Positions 1 through 8,522 are shown, numbered from the stretch's first letter. The stretch is 35,267 bases of DNA from an uncultured Collinsella sp. (GCA_959601045.1 CAUGNZ010000025.1:1-35267), one strand, 5' to 3'. Notes: generated by a model from the letters alone, not told the origin. Program-made: numbers and translations.

Positions 1-804
1 GATCTTGCCAAGCTAATAACCATCTTCTTTATCGCCACGCTTGGCTCGCAGTATAACGGCCGCATCGATACCGTTCGCGACTACGTCAAGCTCTGCGGCA
101 TGCTGTCCATCCCGTTTTTGGCCGTCGTTGCCATGGGCGACCTGGGCTCGGGCCTGGTCGTGCTGGTCTCGGGCGCCATCGTCATCTGCATGAGCGGTGC
201 GCGCCGCGAATGGGTGCTGTCGACCCTGGCCCTGCTTGTGGGCCTGGTGGCCCTCGTCCTGGCGCTCGATTCGGTCTTTGATTCGTTGCTCGGCCACGAT
301 GTGCTCATCAAGCAGTATCAGATGAACCGCCTGACGGTCTTTATCGACCCCGATAATGCCGATTCGGACGATGCCTACAACCTGCAGCAGTCGCTTATCG
401 CCGTTGGCTCGGGCGGCTTCTTTGGTAAGGGTTTGGGCCATGCGACGCAGTCGGCCGGCGGCTTTCTGCCCGAGTTCCACACTGACTTCGTCTTCGCCTT
501 CCTGTCCGAGACCTTTGGCTTTTGCGGTTCCTTTTTGCTCCTATGCCTCTACGTGCTGCTGATCTTTTCGACGATTCGCGTCGCCTTTAAGTGTGAGTCG
601 CTGTTCTTGCGCCTATCGTGTGTGGGCATCGTTGGCATGTGGGCGTTCCAGACCTTCGAAAACATCGGCATGTGCATTGGCATGATGCCGATTACCGGTA
701 TTCCGCTACCGTTTATTAGCTTCGGTTCGTCTTCGATGATGATTCAGCTGCTGACGGTGGGTATCGTACAATCCATATGGCGGCATCGTTCGGGCGCCGC
801 GTAA
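1..804 (+). CDS. rodA: RodA/FtsW-family peptidoglycan glycosyltransferase, 5' truncated by window edge
   Basis: This is the C-terminal two thirds of a SEDS-family, multi-pass membrane glycosyltransferase that polymerises glycan strands from lipid II during cell elongation or division. The reading frame is open from base 1. It begins with DLAKL, the end of the family motif QPSEFAKL, so the missing start lies upstream of the window. Visible family blocks are GDLGSGLV, the loop containing YNLQQSLIAVGSGGFFGKG, FHTDFVFAFLSETFG, and the closing block NIGMCIGMMPITGIPLPF followed by ISFGSSS. The long loop with GSGG and FHTDF fits RodA better than FtsW, but the two are hard to separate from a fragment. 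The gene stops 18 bases before the next gene, which suggests cotranscription. Confidence 0.85.
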   Translation, partial: DLAKLITIFFIATLGSQYNGRIDTVRDYVKLCGMLSIPFLAVVAMGDLGSGLVVLVSGAIVICMSGARREWVLSTLALLVGLVALVLALDSVFDSLLGHDVLIKQYQMNRLTVFIDPDNADSDDAYNLQQSLIAVGSGGFFGKGLGHATQSAGGFLPEFHTDFVFAFLSETFGFCGSFLLLCLYVLLIFSTIRVAFKCESLFLRLSCVGIVGMWAFQTFENIGMCIGMMPITGIPLPFISFGSSSMMIQLLTVGIVQSIWRHRSGAA

Positions 805-822
805 CCGCTGGAGGGGTTTGCT

Positions 823-1752
823 ATGAAAATTCCCGTAGATAAGCTGACCCGCGCTTTTAAGATGGGCGCGTCCGTTAAGAAGGATTCCGATACGCCGGTG
901 CGCGTCTCGGTCTATTTGGATTCGTCCGCCTCGCGCTTTCTGGCCGAGACGGTGCGTGACGCCTTTGTGCCGCAGACGACCTCGGGCATTGTGCGCGTCG
1001 AGCGTCTGGGGGAGGAGCGAATTGCTCCAAAGACCGATACCGATGTGGTACTGGTGCTCTCGTGCGGTTCCGACCGCTTGGAGAGTGCCGTGCAGGAGCT
1101 CGTGATCGCCGGCGCGCCCGTGTGCGTGCTTGCCGAGTCAGCTGTGGAGGTGCCGTTTATCGAGGAGTCCACGCCCATGCTCGGCGTGGTGGCGGCAACC
1201 GATAAGACGTATCTGCTCGAGACGCTTGCCCGCTGGATTCTCGATCGCACCGAAAAGGAAACGGCTTTTGCGGCGAACTTTGCCTTCATGCGCATCGCGG
1301 CGGCCAATCGTATCATCACCTCGTGCGCGCTCACTAATATGGCGACCGGTGCGCTGGTGTTTTTGCCGGGCGCCGATTATCCCGTTATGGCGCTGGCGCA
1401 GGTGGGCATGCTCTTTGAGCTCGCTGCCGTCTTTGGACGCGGCATTAAGCCTGAGCGCGGCTACGAGGTCGCGGGCGTGCTTGTCGGCGGTCTTGTGATC
1501 CGCGCGGTCACCCGCGCGCTCGTCAAGCAGACGCCGCATATTGGGTTTGCCGTCAAGGCGCTCACTGCTGCCGCGGGCACCTATGGCATGGGCCGTGCGC
1601 TCGTTTCGCTCTACGAACGCGATGTCGACTACAGCCGTGCCAACGAGGTGGTTACTGCCACGTTCTCCCGCGTTCGCGATCTGGTGACCACGGTCGCGGG
1701 CGCTACCCGTCCTATGGCGTCCTATCAGGACGCATCAGATCTCGCTGCTTAG
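823..1752 (+). CDS. DUF697-like (YcjF-related) membrane-associated protein, function unknown
   Basis: This 309-residue protein has two parts. Residues from about 25 to 145 look like an alpha/beta domain with hydrophobic strands such as DVVLVLSCGS and APVCVLAES, but no nucleotide-binding motif is visible. Residues from about 150 to 265 are alanine- and glycine-rich and strongly hydrophobic, with ANRIITSCALTNMATG, PVMALAQVGMLFELA and GVLVGGLVIRAV. That pattern recalls the DUF697/YcjF membrane domain. The ATG follows GGAGGGG at a good distance, 18 bases after the RodA-type gene, so a role linked to the envelope or to RodA is possible by context only. The family assignment is by pattern and is tentative. 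Confidence 0.7.
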   Translation: MKIPVDKLTRAFKMGASVKKDSDTPVRVSVYLDSSASRFLAETVRDAFVPQTTSGIVRVERLGEERIAPKTDTDVVLVLSCGSDRLESAVQELVIAGAPVCVLAESAVEVPFIEESTPMLGVVAATDKTYLLETLARWILDRTEKETAFAANFAFMRIAAANRIITSCALTNMATGALVFLPGADYPVMALAQVGMLFELAAVFGRGIKPERGYEVAGVLVGGLVIRAVTRALVKQTPHIGFAVKALTAAAGTYGMGRALVSLYERDVDYSRANEVVTATFSRVRDLVTTVAGATRPMASYQDASDLAA

Positions 1753-1762
1753 GGGTTTTCCG

Positions 1763-3640
1763 TTGCGCGTTCCGTACCAAGATTGTTTTCATTTAATTGA
1801 GCCGTTGCTCGCCAAGGTCGAAAAACCGAGTCGCTATATCGATCACGAGTGGGGCACGCTTTCCAAGGCCGATGCCGACTACCGTTGCTGCCTGATCTAC
1901 CCGGATGTGTACGAGGTTGGTCTGCCCAACCAGGGTATCGCCATCCTCTACAACATCCTTAACCAGGCCGAGGGCATCTCCTGCGAGCGTGGCTATGTGC
2001 CGTGGCCCGATATGGGTGACGCTATGCGCGAGGCAGGCATTCCGCTGCTCTCGCTCGAGGGTGCAGCGCCGGTCGCTTCGTTTGATATCGTCGGCCTGCA
2101 TGTGCCGCACGAGATGGCGGTGACGAACTTCCTTGAGGCACTCGACCTCGCTGGCATTCCGCTGTTAGCGGCCGACCGAGGTGAAGACGACCCCATCATC
2201 ATCGCCGGCGGCCCCTCGGTGTACAACCCCGAGCCGTACGCGGCCTTCTTCGATGCCATCCTCATCGGCGAGGGCGAGGAATCGCTGCTCGAGACCTGCC
2301 AGCTGCATCGCCGCCTGCGCGACGAAGGAGTCCCGCGCGCGCAGATTGTTGAGCAGCTTGCATCCATTGCCGGCAACTACGTGCCGTCGCTCTATGAGGT
2401 TCGTCACGATGAGCCCTGCTCGCCGCATGGCTACACCGTGCCGCGTGAGGGCAAGGATGCTCCGGTCGTGGTCTACAAGCGCGTCGTCGAGGATTTCGGC
2501 GCCACGAATCCGCTGTCGCAGTCGTGTGTACCCTATGCGCAGCTGGTCCACGACCGCCTGTCTATCGAGATCCTGCGTGGCTGCGCTCGCGGCTGTCGTT
2601 TTTGCCAGGCCGGCATGACGTATCGCCCGGTGCGCGAGCGCTCGGCCGACCAGATCGTCTCGTCGGTGATTCAGGGTCTGGAAAAGACCGGCTATGACGA
2701 GGTGTCGCTGACCTCGCTCTCCACGACCGACCACTCCTGCATTCGCGACGTGCTCGGCAGGCTCAACCGTCGCCTGGAGGATACGGGTATTCGCGTGTCT
2801 ATTCCGTCGCAGCGCCTGGATTCGTTTGGCGTGGATATGGCCGAGTCGGTCGCCGGCGAAAAGAAGGGCGGCCTGACGTTCGCACCCGAGGCCGGCAGCC
2901 AGCGCATGCGCGACATCATTAACAAGAACGTGACCGAGGAGGACCTGGACCGTGCGGCCAAGGCGGCCTTCGAGGCCGGCTGGAACCGCATGAAGCTCTA
3001 CTTTATGATGGGCCTTCCCGGCGAGCGCGACGAGGACATCGTGGCCATCGCCAATCTGGCCGATCACGTGCTGGAGCTCGGTCGTTCTGTGGTGCCCAAG
3101 GCTCGTCGCGGCTCGATCTCGGTGTCCATCTCGGTTTCGGTGTTTATCCCCAAGGCTGCCACGCCGTTCCAGTGGTGCCCGCAGCTCGACTACGACGACG
3201 TCAAGCGTCGCCAGAAGCTGCTTATCACGAGCGTTCGCAACCGTGCCGTCCGCGTGCATTACCACGATGCCGAGACCTCGCTCATCGAGGCCGCGCTCTC
3301 CCGCGCCGGTCGTGACATGACGCCCGTCATCATCGATGCTTGGCGCTCGGGGTCTCGCTTTGACGCCTGGGTAGAGCATTTCTCGCTCGATAACTGGAAG
3401 GAGGCTGCTGCCAAAAACGGCATCGACCTCAATGAGCTTGTGCACCTGCCCTACGAGTTGGACTGGCGTCTGCCGTGGGAGCATGTGAGCCCCGGCTGCA
3501 CGCGCGGCTTCCTCGAGCGCGAGTACCGTCGCTCGCTCGAGGGTGTCACGACTCCCGACTGCACTCGCACGTCGTGCACCGGCTGCGGAATCTGCCCCAC
3601 GCTCCACGCCAAGAATGTATTGATGGGTGATCGCGCATGA
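1763..3640 (+). CDS. TIGR03960-type radical SAM protein with N-terminal B12-binding-like domain
   Basis: This 625-residue protein belongs to the uncharacterised radical SAM family often found upstream of rplU-rpmA. The N-terminal third (about residues 30-230) resembles a cobalamin-binding-like domain, with segments such as IVGLHVPHEMAVTNF and the IIAGGPSVYNPEPYA block. The 4Fe-4S motif CARGCRFC is at residues 274-281 (Cys274, Cys278, Cys281). Downstream TIM-barrel blocks include LTFAPEAGSQRMR and KLYFMMGLPGE. The C-terminus carries a second cysteine cluster, CTRTSCTGCGICP, which may bind another cluster. The start is TTG after AGGGG with a 7-base spacer. The stop overlaps the next ATG by four bases, so it is translationally coupled to the DUF2344 gene. 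Substrate is unknown; RNA modification is a guess from context. Confidence 0.88.
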   Translation: MRVPYQDCFHLIEPLLAKVEKPSRYIDHEWGTLSKADADYRCCLIYPDVYEVGLPNQGIAILYNILNQAEGISCERGYVPWPDMGDAMREAGIPLLSLEGAAPVASFDIVGLHVPHEMAVTNFLEALDLAGIPLLAADRGEDDPIIIAGGPSVYNPEPYAAFFDAILIGEGEESLLETCQLHRRLRDEGVPRAQIVEQLASIAGNYVPSLYEVRHDEPCSPHGYTVPREGKDAPVVVYKRVVEDFGATNPLSQSCVPYAQLVHDRLSIEILRGCARGCRFCQAGMTYRPVRERSADQIVSSVIQGLEKTGYDEVSLTSLSTTDHSCIRDVLGRLNRRLEDTGIRVSIPSQRLDSFGVDMAESVAGEKKGGLTFAPEAGSQRMRDIINKNVTEEDLDRAAKAAFEAGWNRMKLYFMMGLPGERDEDIVAIANLADHVLELGRSVVPKARRGSISVSISVSVFIPKAATPFQWCPQLDYDDVKRRQKLLITSVRNRAVRVHYHDAETSLIEAALSRAGRDMTPVIIDAWRSGSRFDAWVEHFSLDNWKEAAAKNGIDLNELVHLPYELDWRLPWEHVSPGCTRGFLEREYRRSLEGVTTPDCTRTSCTGCGICPTLHAKNVLMGDRA

Positions 3641-4449
3641 GTGAGCGCCTGACCGACAACCCCACGCTCTTTAGACTTCGTGTTCGCTATGGCAAGCGCG
3701 ATCGCCTTAAGTACCTGGGCCATCTCGAAGTAATCCATACCATTGAGCGCATCGTGCGCCGTGCGGGACTTCCCTATGCCGTCACGCAGGGCTTCTCTCC
3801 GCACATGCGAGTGGGCTTCTCTTCGGCGCTACCGGTGGGTACGTCGTCGATCTGCGAGTGGTATGACCTGTTTATGACCGAGTTCGTGGCGCTCGACGAG
3901 GCGTTTGGGCGCCTGGCTGCGGCGTCTCCGGCCGATCTGGCGCCCATCGAGGCGGCGTATATCGACGTGCGCACGCCGGCGTTGACGGCGCAACTCACGC
4001 GTCTGTCGTATCGCATCGACCTGCACTTGGATCCCGAGGCGCCCGTAAGCGCCGACGAGGTGCGTCGTGCGATCGACACGCTGCGCGCGGACCATGGCAT
4101 CGACTACGCGCGCGGCAAAAAGAGCAAGCGCTTGGATTTGGATCACACGCTCGTGGGCTATGAGCTCACGGCGGGGGAGCGCCCGGACCATTTGGTGCTC
4201 ATGCTCGACACCCATGCCGACAACGAGGGCTCCATGCGTCCGGAAATTTTGCTTTCTGCTGCTGATGTTTTGTTGCAGGGCTTGACCCCGGGCGTGGATG
4301 CACCTATTGTTTCCACCGGTATGCAAGACCTCGTGACCATCTGCTCCTACGATGTCGAGCGTCAGAATCAAGCATGCGAGGACGACGAGGGCCGACTCGT
4401 CAGCCCCATACCTGTGCGAACTTGTGGATTTGCTCCACATACTCGTTGA
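3637..4449 (+). CDS. DUF2344 / TIGR03936-family protein, partner of the radical SAM protein
   Basis: This 270-residue protein starts within the stop of the preceding gene (ATGA overlap). Its N-terminus carries the family block: FRLRVRYGKRDRLKYLGHLE, an arginine-rich segment, then GFSPHMRVGFSSALPVG. DUF2344 is found fused to, or next to, TIGR03960 radical SAM proteins in many bacteria, so the two probably act on the same substrate. No enzyme activity is established for it. Its stop codon lies inside the -35 element of the rplU promoter. Confidence 0.85.
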   Translation: MSERLTDNPTLFRLRVRYGKRDRLKYLGHLEVIHTIERIVRRAGLPYAVTQGFSPHMRVGFSSALPVGTSSICEWYDLFMTEFVALDEAFGRLAAASPADLAPIEAAYIDVRTPALTAQLTRLSYRIDLHLDPEAPVSADEVRRAIDTLRADHGIDYARGKKSKRLDLDHTLVGYELTAGERPDHLVLMLDTHADNEGSMRPEILLSAADVLLQGLTPGVDAPIVSTGMQDLVTICSYDVERQNQACEDDEGRLVSPIPVRTCGFAPHTR

Positions 4450-4474
4450 CGGGGGTATTTTCGCCTGCTACTAT
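4446..4474 (+). promoter_or_regulatory. Promoter of rplU-rpmA
   Basis: TTGACG (4446-4451) and TACTAT (4469-4474) are separated by 17 bases, a near-consensus housekeeping promoter. The expected transcription start is near 4481, about 36 bases before the rplU ATG. The -35 hexamer contains the TGA stop of the DUF2344 gene, so the ribosomal protein operon begins exactly where that gene ends. Confidence 0.8.
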
Positions 4475-4516
4475 ATTCGACTGTTGCACTAACTGATGCA
4501 TGAAGGGCAAGTAAAC

Positions 4517-4891
4517 ATGTACGCAATCGTTAACACGGGCGGCAAGCAGTACAAGGTCGCCACCGACGATGTCATCACCGTCGAGAAGATCGAGGGCAAT
4601 GAGGGCGACAAGGTCACCCTGCCGGTCATCTTCCTCAACGATGGTAAGAAGATCGTCACCGATCCCGACAAGCTGGCCAAGGCCAAGGTTACCGCTCAGA
4701 TCGTTGAGCAGTTCAAGGGCGAGAAGCAGCTGGTCTTCAAGTTCCACAAGCGCAAGCGCTATCGTCGTCTGAAGGGTCACCGTCAGCAGCTCACCAAGCT
4801 GAAGATCGTGAAGGTCCAGGCTACGTCCCGCGCCAAGAAGGCTGTCAAGGCAGAGGCCGAGGCTGTTGCCGAGGCTCCCGTCGCCGAGTAG
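4517..4891 (+). CDS. rplU: Ribosomal protein L21
   Basis: Large-subunit protein L21, 124 residues, bound to 23S rRNA. It begins MYAIVNTGGKQYKV and has the basic block FHKRKRYRRLKGHRQQ typical of the family. The ATG at 4517 is preferred over an upstream in-frame start because AAGGGC sits 8 bases before it and it matches the family N-terminus. About 20 residues are added at the C-terminus (AEAEAVAEAPVAE), alanine- and glutamate-rich. It is the first gene of a short operon with rpmA, 33 bases apart. No prp protease gene lies between the two, unlike in many Firmicutes. Confidence 0.97.
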   Translation: MYAIVNTGGKQYKVATDDVITVEKIEGNEGDKVTLPVIFLNDGKKIVTDPDKLAKAKVTAQIVEQFKGEKQLVFKFHKRKRYRRLKGHRQQLTKLKIVKVQATSRAKKAVKAEAEAVAEAPVAE

Positions 4892-4924
4892 ATTACACTC
4901 GTAACGAAAGAGTAGGTATACACA

Positions 4925-5182
4925 ATGGCACACAAAAAAGGACTCGGTTCCTCCCGTAATGGCCGTGACTCCCGCGGTCAGCGCCTTGGCACGAAGCGCT
5001 TCGCCGGCCAGACGGTAACCACGGGCACGATTCTCGTCCGTCAGCACGGCACGCACATCCACCCGGGTGAGAACGTTGGCCGTGGCAAGGACGACACGCT
5101 GTTCGCGCTGGTCGACGGTACCGTTGAGTTCCACAAGGGTACCAAGCACAGGGTCAGCGTACGCCCGCTCGCGAACGCGTAA
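4925..5182 (+). CDS. rpmA: Ribosomal protein L27
   Basis: Large-subunit protein L27, 85 residues, whose N-terminus reaches the peptidyl transferase centre. It begins MAHKKGLGSSRNGRDS, so it starts directly with the mature sequence and lacks the cleavable leader of Firmicutes L27. The blocks GTILVRQHGTHIHPG and GRGKDDTLFAL are typical. It is followed by an intrinsic terminator. Confidence 0.97.
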   Translation: MAHKKGLGSSRNGRDSRGQRLGTKRFAGQTVTTGTILVRQHGTHIHPGENVGRGKDDTLFALVDGTVEFHKGTKHRVSVRPLANA

Positions 5183-5207
5183 TTCACCCTTCATAGAGCA
5201 CATATGT

Positions 5208-5250
5208 GGGAGGCACTTGAGTTTTAGGATTCAAGGGTCTCCCTCTTTTT
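5208..5250 (+). terminator. Intrinsic terminator between rpmA and obgE
   Basis: Two 13-base arms (5208-5220 and 5231-5243) pair at 11 of 13 positions around a 10-base loop. They are followed by CTTTTT-type thymines to 5250. It ends only 16 bases before the obgE start, immediately before the obgE Shine-Dalgarno sequence. Confidence 0.75.
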
Positions 5251-5266
5251 GTAGGAGGCGATTCTG

Positions 5267-6736
5267 TTGTCACAGTTCACCGATATCAGCCGCATTAACG
5301 TGTGCGGCGGCGACGGCGGAGCCGGATGCATGTCGTTTAGGCGCGAGGCATTTGTTCCCAAGGGCGGCCCCGATGGCGGCGACGGCGGTCGTGGCGGCAA
5401 TGTCGTCATCCAGGCCGATGCTCAGCTGTCTTCGCTGATCGATTACCGCTTTAAGCATCATTTTCGTGCCGAGCGCGGAACGCACGGCCAGGGCGCCCGC
5501 CGCAACGGAAAGAGCGGCGAGGACCTTATCTTGAAGGTTCCCATGGGCACCGTGGTACGCGAGCTCGATCCCGAGACGCAGACCCCGATGTTCGAGATTG
5601 CCGATTTGGTACACGACGGCGAGCGCGTCGTCGTGGCCCCTGGTGGCGCCGGCGGTCTGGGCAATACGCACTTTGTTACGTCGGTGCGCCGCGCGCCCGC
5701 GTTCGCCCAGCTGGGCGAGCCGGCCGAGGAGCACTGGATTGAGCTCGAGATGAAGCTCATGGCCGATGCCGCGCTCGTGGGGTTCCCCTCGGTTGGCAAA
5801 TCCTCGCTTATCGCGCGCATGAGTGCCGCCCGACCCAAGATCGCCGACTATCCGTTTACCACGCTCGTGCCCAACCTGGGTATGGTGCGTGCCGGCGAGT
5901 ACTCCTATGTCGTTGCCGACGTCCCCGGCCTTATCGAGGGTGCGAGTGAGGGCCGTGGCCTGGGCCATCAGTTCCTGCGCCACATCGAGCGCACGGCACT
6001 CATCATGCATGTCGTTGACATGACGGGCGGGTTCCAGGATCGCGATCCGGTCGAGGACTATCGCATTATTAACCGTGAGCTCGAGCGGTATGGCGCAGAG
6101 CTCTCGGAGCGCCCGCAGATCGTTGTCGCCAACAAGTGCGATGCCCCGGGCACGGCTGACAAGATTGCCGACCTCAAACGCGCCGCGCTCGAAGATGGAC
6201 ATATGTTCTTTGCCGTGTCCGCTGTGACGGGCGCCGGCCTCAACACGCTGATGCTTGCCGTGGGCGAGCAGGTGGCTAAGCTGCGCGCCGAGTTGGCTGT
6301 CTCCGATGAGCCGGTTGATCTGCGCGACGATGAGTGGGAGCGCCGCCGCCTGCAGCGCGAGAAGCGGTTTCGTATTGTTCAGGAAGAGCCCCATGCCTTC
6401 CGCGTGGTCGGTCGCGCCATCGAGCGCATGGTTATCCAGACTGACTGGGAAAACGAGGAGGCTGTCATCTACCTGCAGCACAAGTTTGCACGCATGGGTG
6501 TTGACGACGCACTCGAGAAGGCCGGCTGCCGTGCGGGCGACGAGGTCCGCATTTGCCAGCGCGCTTTTGACTTTGAGGGCGCCGAGGACTTCTCGGAGTA
6601 CGAGGAGGAGCTTGAGGACGAAGGCAAGGACGTTGCCGTTGAGGTCTTTGACGTAGCCGATGCTGTGGACGAGGGCGTCGAGGTTGTCGATGCGGCAGCA
6701 GTCGCGGACGATGTCGAGACCCCGGAGGGCGAGTAA
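5267..6736 (+). CDS. obgE: Obg-family GTPase, 50S subunit assembly factor
   Basis: Essential ribosome-associated GTPase of 489 residues. The glycine-rich Obg domain occupies about residues 1-160, with segments such as GGDGGAGCMSFRREAF. The G domain follows, with P-loop GFPSVGKSS at residue 172, switch I region DYPFTTLVPNLG, G3 motif DVPGLIEGA and G4 motif NKCD. A C-terminal OCT domain lies around residues 345-430. The last 55 residues or so are strongly acidic (Glu, Asp, Val, Ala), longer than the usual 430-residue forms. The start is TTG with AGGAGG 8 bases upstream. It is followed closely by nadD, and probably forms an operon with nadD-yqeK-rsfS. Confidence 0.97.
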   Translation: MSQFTDISRINVCGGDGGAGCMSFRREAFVPKGGPDGGDGGRGGNVVIQADAQLSSLIDYRFKHHFRAERGTHGQGARRNGKSGEDLILKVPMGTVVRELDPETQTPMFEIADLVHDGERVVVAPGGAGGLGNTHFVTSVRRAPAFAQLGEPAEEHWIELEMKLMADAALVGFPSVGKSSLIARMSAARPKIADYPFTTLVPNLGMVRAGEYSYVVADVPGLIEGASEGRGLGHQFLRHIERTALIMHVVDMTGGFQDRDPVEDYRIINRELERYGAELSERPQIVVANKCDAPGTADKIADLKRAALEDGHMFFAVSAVTGAGLNTLMLAVGEQVAKLRAELAVSDEPVDLRDDEWERRRLQREKRFRIVQEEPHAFRVVGRAIERMVIQTDWENEEAVIYLQHKFARMGVDDALEKAGCRAGDEVRICQRAFDFEGAEDFSEYEEELEDEGKDVAVEVFDVADAVDEGVEVVDAAAVADDVETPEGE

Positions 6737-6739
6737 GTC

Positions 6740-7417
6740 ATGTCGCTGCGCGGTGGAATTGGTCTGCCTGAGCTGCCTATCAAGGATGGCCAGGAGTTTC
6801 GGCTTGGCATCATGGGTGGCACCTTCGACCCGATTCACTACGGGCACTTGGTTACCGCCGAGCAGGCGCGCGAGTCGCTCGACTTGGACGCCGTGCTCTT
6901 TATGCCGGCCGGCTCTCCCGCCTTTAAGCTCGACAAACCGGTGACGCCTGCCGAGGACCGTTATGCCATGACGGTCCTCGCCACTGCTGCGAATCCGGCC
7001 TTTTTGGCGAGCCGATTCGAGATCGACCGTCCGGGCGTGACCTATACGGCCGATACGCTTCATGCCCTTCGCGACTTTTACCCGCCTCAGGTAAAGCTCT
7101 ACTTTATTACGGGCGCCGACGCGATCATCGATATTGTGACCTGGCATGATGCCGACCGAATCGCCGAGCTTGCCACGTTTATTGCGGCGACGCGACCGGG
7201 CTTTGATATCGATACGGCTCGTGCGCGAATCAAAGAGTCGGGTCTGCCGTTTGACGTGCGCTATATTCAGATTCCGGCGTTGGCGATCAGCTCGACGAAC
7301 ATTCGTAAGCGAGTTGCCCGTGGCATGAGCGTGCGCTATCTTACGAGCGAGTCCGTGCTCGGCTATATTCGCAAACGCGGGCTGTATACCGGTCTGGGTC
7401 AAGAAGATTTTGAGTGA
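6740..7417 (+). CDS. nadD: Nicotinate-nucleotide adenylyltransferase
   Basis: NadD transfers AMP to nicotinate mononucleotide in NAD synthesis. The 225-residue protein has the nucleotidyltransferase signature GIMGGTFDPIHYGHL (HxGH motif) and the C-terminal ISSTNIRKR motif. About 20 residues precede the usual family N-terminus. The ATG is 3 bases after the obgE stop, with GGAGGG in the end of obgE acting as the ribosome site. The order obgE-nadD-yqeK-rsfS is a common bacterial arrangement. Confidence 0.96.
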   Translation: MSLRGGIGLPELPIKDGQEFRLGIMGGTFDPIHYGHLVTAEQARESLDLDAVLFMPAGSPAFKLDKPVTPAEDRYAMTVLATAANPAFLASRFEIDRPGVTYTADTLHALRDFYPPQVKLYFITGADAIIDIVTWHDADRIAELATFIAATRPGFDIDTARARIKESGLPFDVRYIQIPALAISSTNIRKRVARGMSVRYLTSESVLGYIRKRGLYTGLGQEDFE

Positions 7418-7429
7418 TGGGGGTCTACG

Positions 7430-8038
7430 TTGTCGGTAGAGGATCAGTTTGAAGGCGATGAGCGCGCGCTGCTTAAGCGCATTCAAGAGCTGCTTGATGT
7501 GCGTATGAAGGATAAGCGCAAGCGCTACATGCATTCGCTGGGTGTTGCCGAGACCGCGCTTCATTTGGCCGAGGTCTACGGCGTTGACCGCTTTGATGCC
7601 GCCGCCGCCGGCCTGATTCACGACTGGGATAAGGTGCTCTCCGACGACGAGCTCGTGGCCCGCGCGTTGCACTACGGCATTAAGGTTGCCGGCTCTCCTT
7701 CGGCCGCGACACCGCTGCTGCATGGCCCGGTAGCCGCCTATGAGCTTCCGCAGCTTTTTCCCGAGCTATCGTCTGCTGTTTTCCAGGCTGTCGACCGTCA
7801 CACCGTGGGTGCCTGCGACATGACGCCGCTCGATATGGTGGTCTTTGTGGCCGATGCCATCGAGCCCAACCGTCACGGCGACTATGCCCATGCGCTGCGC
7901 AAGATGGTGGGGAAGTCCTCGCTCGATGAGTTGTTCTTCTCCTGTTTTGCGCAGGGTCTGGTCTATGTGATCCAGTCCGGGCGCTATCTTTATCCCACGG
8001 CTATTACGATTTACAACCATTACGCCCAGCTGCGCTAG
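7430..8038 (+). CDS. yqeK: YqeK-type HD-domain hydrolase (probable Ap4A hydrolase)
   Basis: HD-domain phosphohydrolase of 202 residues. The metal-binding pattern is visible as the first histidine in YMHSLGVAETALHLA, the HD pair in GLIHDWDK, the histidine in LLHGPVAA and the later VDRHTVG and VADAIEPNR blocks. The characterised B. subtilis YqeK hydrolyses diadenosine tetraphosphate symmetrically, and this protein sits in the same nadD-yqeK-rsfS context. The start is TTG after a GGGGGT run. An adjacent enzyme such as NadD does not prove a shared pathway. Confidence 0.9.
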   Translation: MSVEDQFEGDERALLKRIQELLDVRMKDKRKRYMHSLGVAETALHLAEVYGVDRFDAAAAGLIHDWDKVLSDDELVARALHYGIKVAGSPSAATPLLHGPVAAYELPQLFPELSSAVFQAVDRHTVGACDMTPLDMVVFVADAIEPNRHGDYAHALRKMVGKSSLDELFFSCFAQGLVYVIQSGRYLYPTAITIYNHYAQLR

Positions 8039-8066
8039 CTCGGGTGTGTCTAGAAAGAGGTATTCC

Positions 8067-8522
8067 ATGGCCGACGAGACCATGACTGACGAGCAGATTC
8101 TTGAAGGTGTGGAGCACAAGAGTTTCGTTGCCACGTCCGACCGCACCGCCGCCTCGCTGTCCGCGAGCGGTGTCGCCGCCGAGGATGTCGCCCGCGCCGC
8201 CGCGCAGGCCGCCTACGACAAGAAGGGCGAGGACGTGCAGGTGCTCGACCTGACCGAGCTTTCCGACGTGTGCGACTACTTTGTGCTTGCCACCGGTACC
8301 AACAACCGCCAGGTCGATTCTATCGTCGACGAGATCGAGGAGAAGGTCGCCGCGGCTTGCGGCGAGCATCCGTTCTCCATCGAGGGCCGCGAGCAGAAGA
8401 CCTGGATGCTCATGGACTACGGCTCGGTCGTCGTTCACGTCTTCACTCCCGAAGCCCGCGACTTCTACCGCCTAGAAAAGCTCTGGGGTGACGCCCCCCA
8501 GCTCCCCCTCAATCTCCTCTAG
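8067..8522 (+). CDS. rsfS: Ribosomal silencing factor RsfS (Iojap family)
   Basis: RsfS binds L14 on the 50S subunit and blocks joining with 30S in starvation. The domain spans about residues 45-150, with AQAAYDKKGEDVQVLDL, SDVCDYFVLATGTNNRQV, EQKTWMLMDYGSVVVHVF and ARDFYRLEKLWGDA. The ATG at 8067 is chosen because AAAGAGG lies 6 bases upstream; an upstream in-frame start lacks one. About 40 residues precede the usual family start, rich in Ala, Ser and Asp. It is the last gene before a strong terminator. Confidence 0.95.
   Translation: MADETMTDEQILEGVEHKSFVATSDRTAASLSASGVAAEDVARAAAQAAYDKKGEDVQVLDLTELSDVCDYFVLATGTNNRQVDSIVDEIEEKVAAACGEHPFSIEGREQKTWMLMDYGSVVVHVFTPEARDFYRLEKLWGDAPQLPLNLL

Noticed and set aside
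5270..7723. A minus-strand open frame of about 800 codons opposite obgE, nadD and yqeK
   Set aside because: It crosses three well-supported plus-strand genes and shows no family motif; it is a codon-bias shadow.
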